DNA of 52,301 bases, taken from the NCBI RefSeq assembly GCF_000336775.1, contig NZ_AOLJ01000003.1, forward strand, positions 73,956 to 126,256, read 5' to 3'. The stretch comes from Haloferax gibbonsii ATCC 33959. GTDB lineage: Archaea > Halobacteriota > Halobacteria > Halobacteriales > Haloferacaceae. Below the pieces are notes generated by a model. The model saw only the letters and a program-made list of their open reading frames with translations, was not told where the DNA came from and searched no databases. The position numbers were made by a program, and so were the translations under genes. The stretch's first letter is position 1. Every line of letters begins with the position of its first letter. Positions 51,461 to 52,301 of this stretch are shown here, in pieces.

Positions 51461-52301
51461 TCAGACCGAGGTGAACGTCCACAGCTGGTGTTCGCCGCCG
51501 TTGTCGCTCCACTGCTGGACGTTGTCGCCGTCGGCGGTGCCCGCGCTCGCCACCTCGGCGAGTAGCCCGCTGTTCGCGTTGACGAGGCGGTACTCGCCGC
51601 CGCCCGCGTCCTCGATAGTCCAGGCCTGACACGGGTGGGTGCTGTTGCTGTACTGCTGGATGTTGTCGCCCTCCGCCGTGCCGGCGTTCGCGACCTCCAA
51701 CCAGAGGCCACTGTTGACGTTCGTGATCGCGTAGGTACCGTCACCGTTCGCCGTGACGTCCCAGTCCTGACACGCGTTCCCGGTGTCGGCGTACTGGCGG
51801 ACGTTGTCGCCGTCGGTCGTCCCGGCGTTGGCGACTTCGAGCAGTTTGCCGCTGTTGACGTTCGCGATGTGGTAGGTGCCGTCGGCGATGGGGCCGCTCT
51901 CACAGCCCGAGGGCTCGCCGGGTACGGGGGCCTCGCTGCTCGGCACGCCGTTGCAGGCGATGACCGGCCAGTCGTTGTTGTCCCACTCGATGCGGTCTTG
52001 CATCATGTAGCGCGTCCCGTCGTCGGCGGTCGCCTCCACGTGGTAGAAGCACCACCAGTCGCCGTCGGGGCCCCGGAAGACGTCGTTGTGCCCCGGACCC
52101 GTGAATTCGCTGTTGCCCTGGAGGATGGGGACTCCCTGGTGGGTCTCGGTGAGGTCCCGCAGGTCCGTGCCGTTCTGGTTGTAGTACGGTCCCGTGAACG
52201 ACGTCGCGCGGCCGCATTCGAGGCGGTAGGTGCTGTCGTAACCCTCACAGCACTGCCCCGAGGAGTAAAAGAGGTACCAGTACCCGTTGTCCTGGAGCAT
52301 C
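51461..52301 (-). CDS. GH43-like glycosidase with C-terminal ricin-type lectin, N-terminus outside window
   Basis: About 280 C-terminal residues; the gene runs off the window edge, so its start is not visible (the Met near 52300 is internal). Residues 1-125 resemble the end of a GH43 five-blade propeller (NGYWYLFYSSGQCCEGYDST, PILQGNSEFTGPGHNDVFRG, DGDWWCFYHVEAT). A linker with Cys pairs follows, then a ricin B-type beta-trefoil with three QxW-like repeats, each GxYxIxNVNSGxxLEVANAG...CQxW (endings CQDWDV, CQAWTI, HQLWTF). Likely secreted and acting on arabinan- or xylan-like plant polysaccharide, the lectin aiding binding. High similarity among the three lectin repeats suggests internal duplication. 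Confidence 0.8.
   Translation of the reverse strand, partial: MLQDNGYWYLFYSSGQCCEGYDSTYRLECGRATSFTGPYYNQNGTDLRDLTETHQGVPILQGNSEFTGPGHNDVFRGPDGDWWCFYHVEATADDGTRYMMQDRIEWDNNDWPVIACNGVPSSEAPVPGEPSGCESGPIADGTYHIANVNSGKLLEVANAGTTDGDNVRQYADTGNACQDWDVTANGDGTYAITNVNSGLWLEVANAGTAEGDNIQQYSNSTHPCQAWTIEDAGGGEYRLVNANSGLLAEVASAGTADGDNVQQWSDNGGEHQLWTFTSV

Overview
The window reads as chromosome (or large replicon) of a haloarchaeon, most like Haloferax or a close relative. Base composition is high-GC, the predicted proteins are very rich in Asp/Glu, exported proteins carry twin-arginine signals (two with lipoboxes), transcription uses TFB and HTH_10 (Bat-type) regulators, and several genes have a TATA-like element 25-35 bases before the start codon, as in leaderless haloarchaeal transcripts. 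I see no rRNA, tRNA, CRISPR array or intact insertion sequence.

Left part (1-21.8 kb): accessory regulation and envelope genes. After a cut-off membrane protein come a TFB without cysteines, a four-gene MacB-type ABC operon (exported CARDB-like protein, ATPase, two permeases), a SUI1/eIF1-like factor and a Bat-type HTH_10 regulator. The TFB, SUI1 and HTH_10 genes share a palindrome (GGTTGGAATGTTCCAACC-like) 36-41 bases before their start codons, which suggests a small regulon. Then follow a membrane-tethered winged-helix protein with an external thrombospondin-type-3 (calcium-binding) repeat domain, a glycosylation-prone Tat lipoprotein, a methyltransferase, a 53-residue Cys-containing acidic protein, a beta-propeller lipoprotein, two N-terminal multi-TM histidine kinases, a FilR1-type regulator facing an EamA exporter, and a REC-PAS-GAF-HTH_10 response regulator divergent from the second kinase.

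Middle (21.9-26.9 kb): a TasA/SipW-like export operon. Two proteins with RR-type, SipW-like signal regions, a Ser/His signal peptidase, and a membrane-anchored, Pro/Thr- and Gly-rich protein all lie in one direction. All three non-peptidase proteins end in the same motif (SAGNE followed by a D-V-x-F-x-F-x-L-x-Q strand). The layout resembles bacterial TasA/SipW/TapA fibre loci.

Right-centre (28.7-47.1 kb): a catabolic cluster headed by a clear DoeA/EutD-type ectoine hydrolase, with glutamate dehydrogenase, a fused FAD/Fe-S 2-hydroxyacid oxidase, a D-2-hydroxyacid dehydrogenase, an M20 deacylase, a threonine-dehydratase-like enzyme, two class III aminotransferases (one diaminobutyrate-transaminase-like), a BCCT transporter, RidA, a tungsten aldehyde:ferredoxin oxidoreductase and an IclR regulator. 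I propose an archaeal ectoine (and perhaps hydroxyectoine) degradation route: BCCT uptake, DoeA ring opening, M20 instead of the bacterial M14-type DoeB deacetylase, DoeD-like transamination to aspartate semialdehyde, and AOR instead of the NAD(P) dehydrogenase DoeC. Only the DoeA call is strong; the rest is inference from family and context.

Right end (47.1-52.3 kb): looser accessory DNA with long gene-poor stretches, an inositol-monophosphatase-family protein, UspA divergent from a GntP permease, the 3' remnant of a short-chain dehydrogenase, and the C-terminal part of a GH43-like glycosidase with a ricin-type lectin domain that runs off the window.
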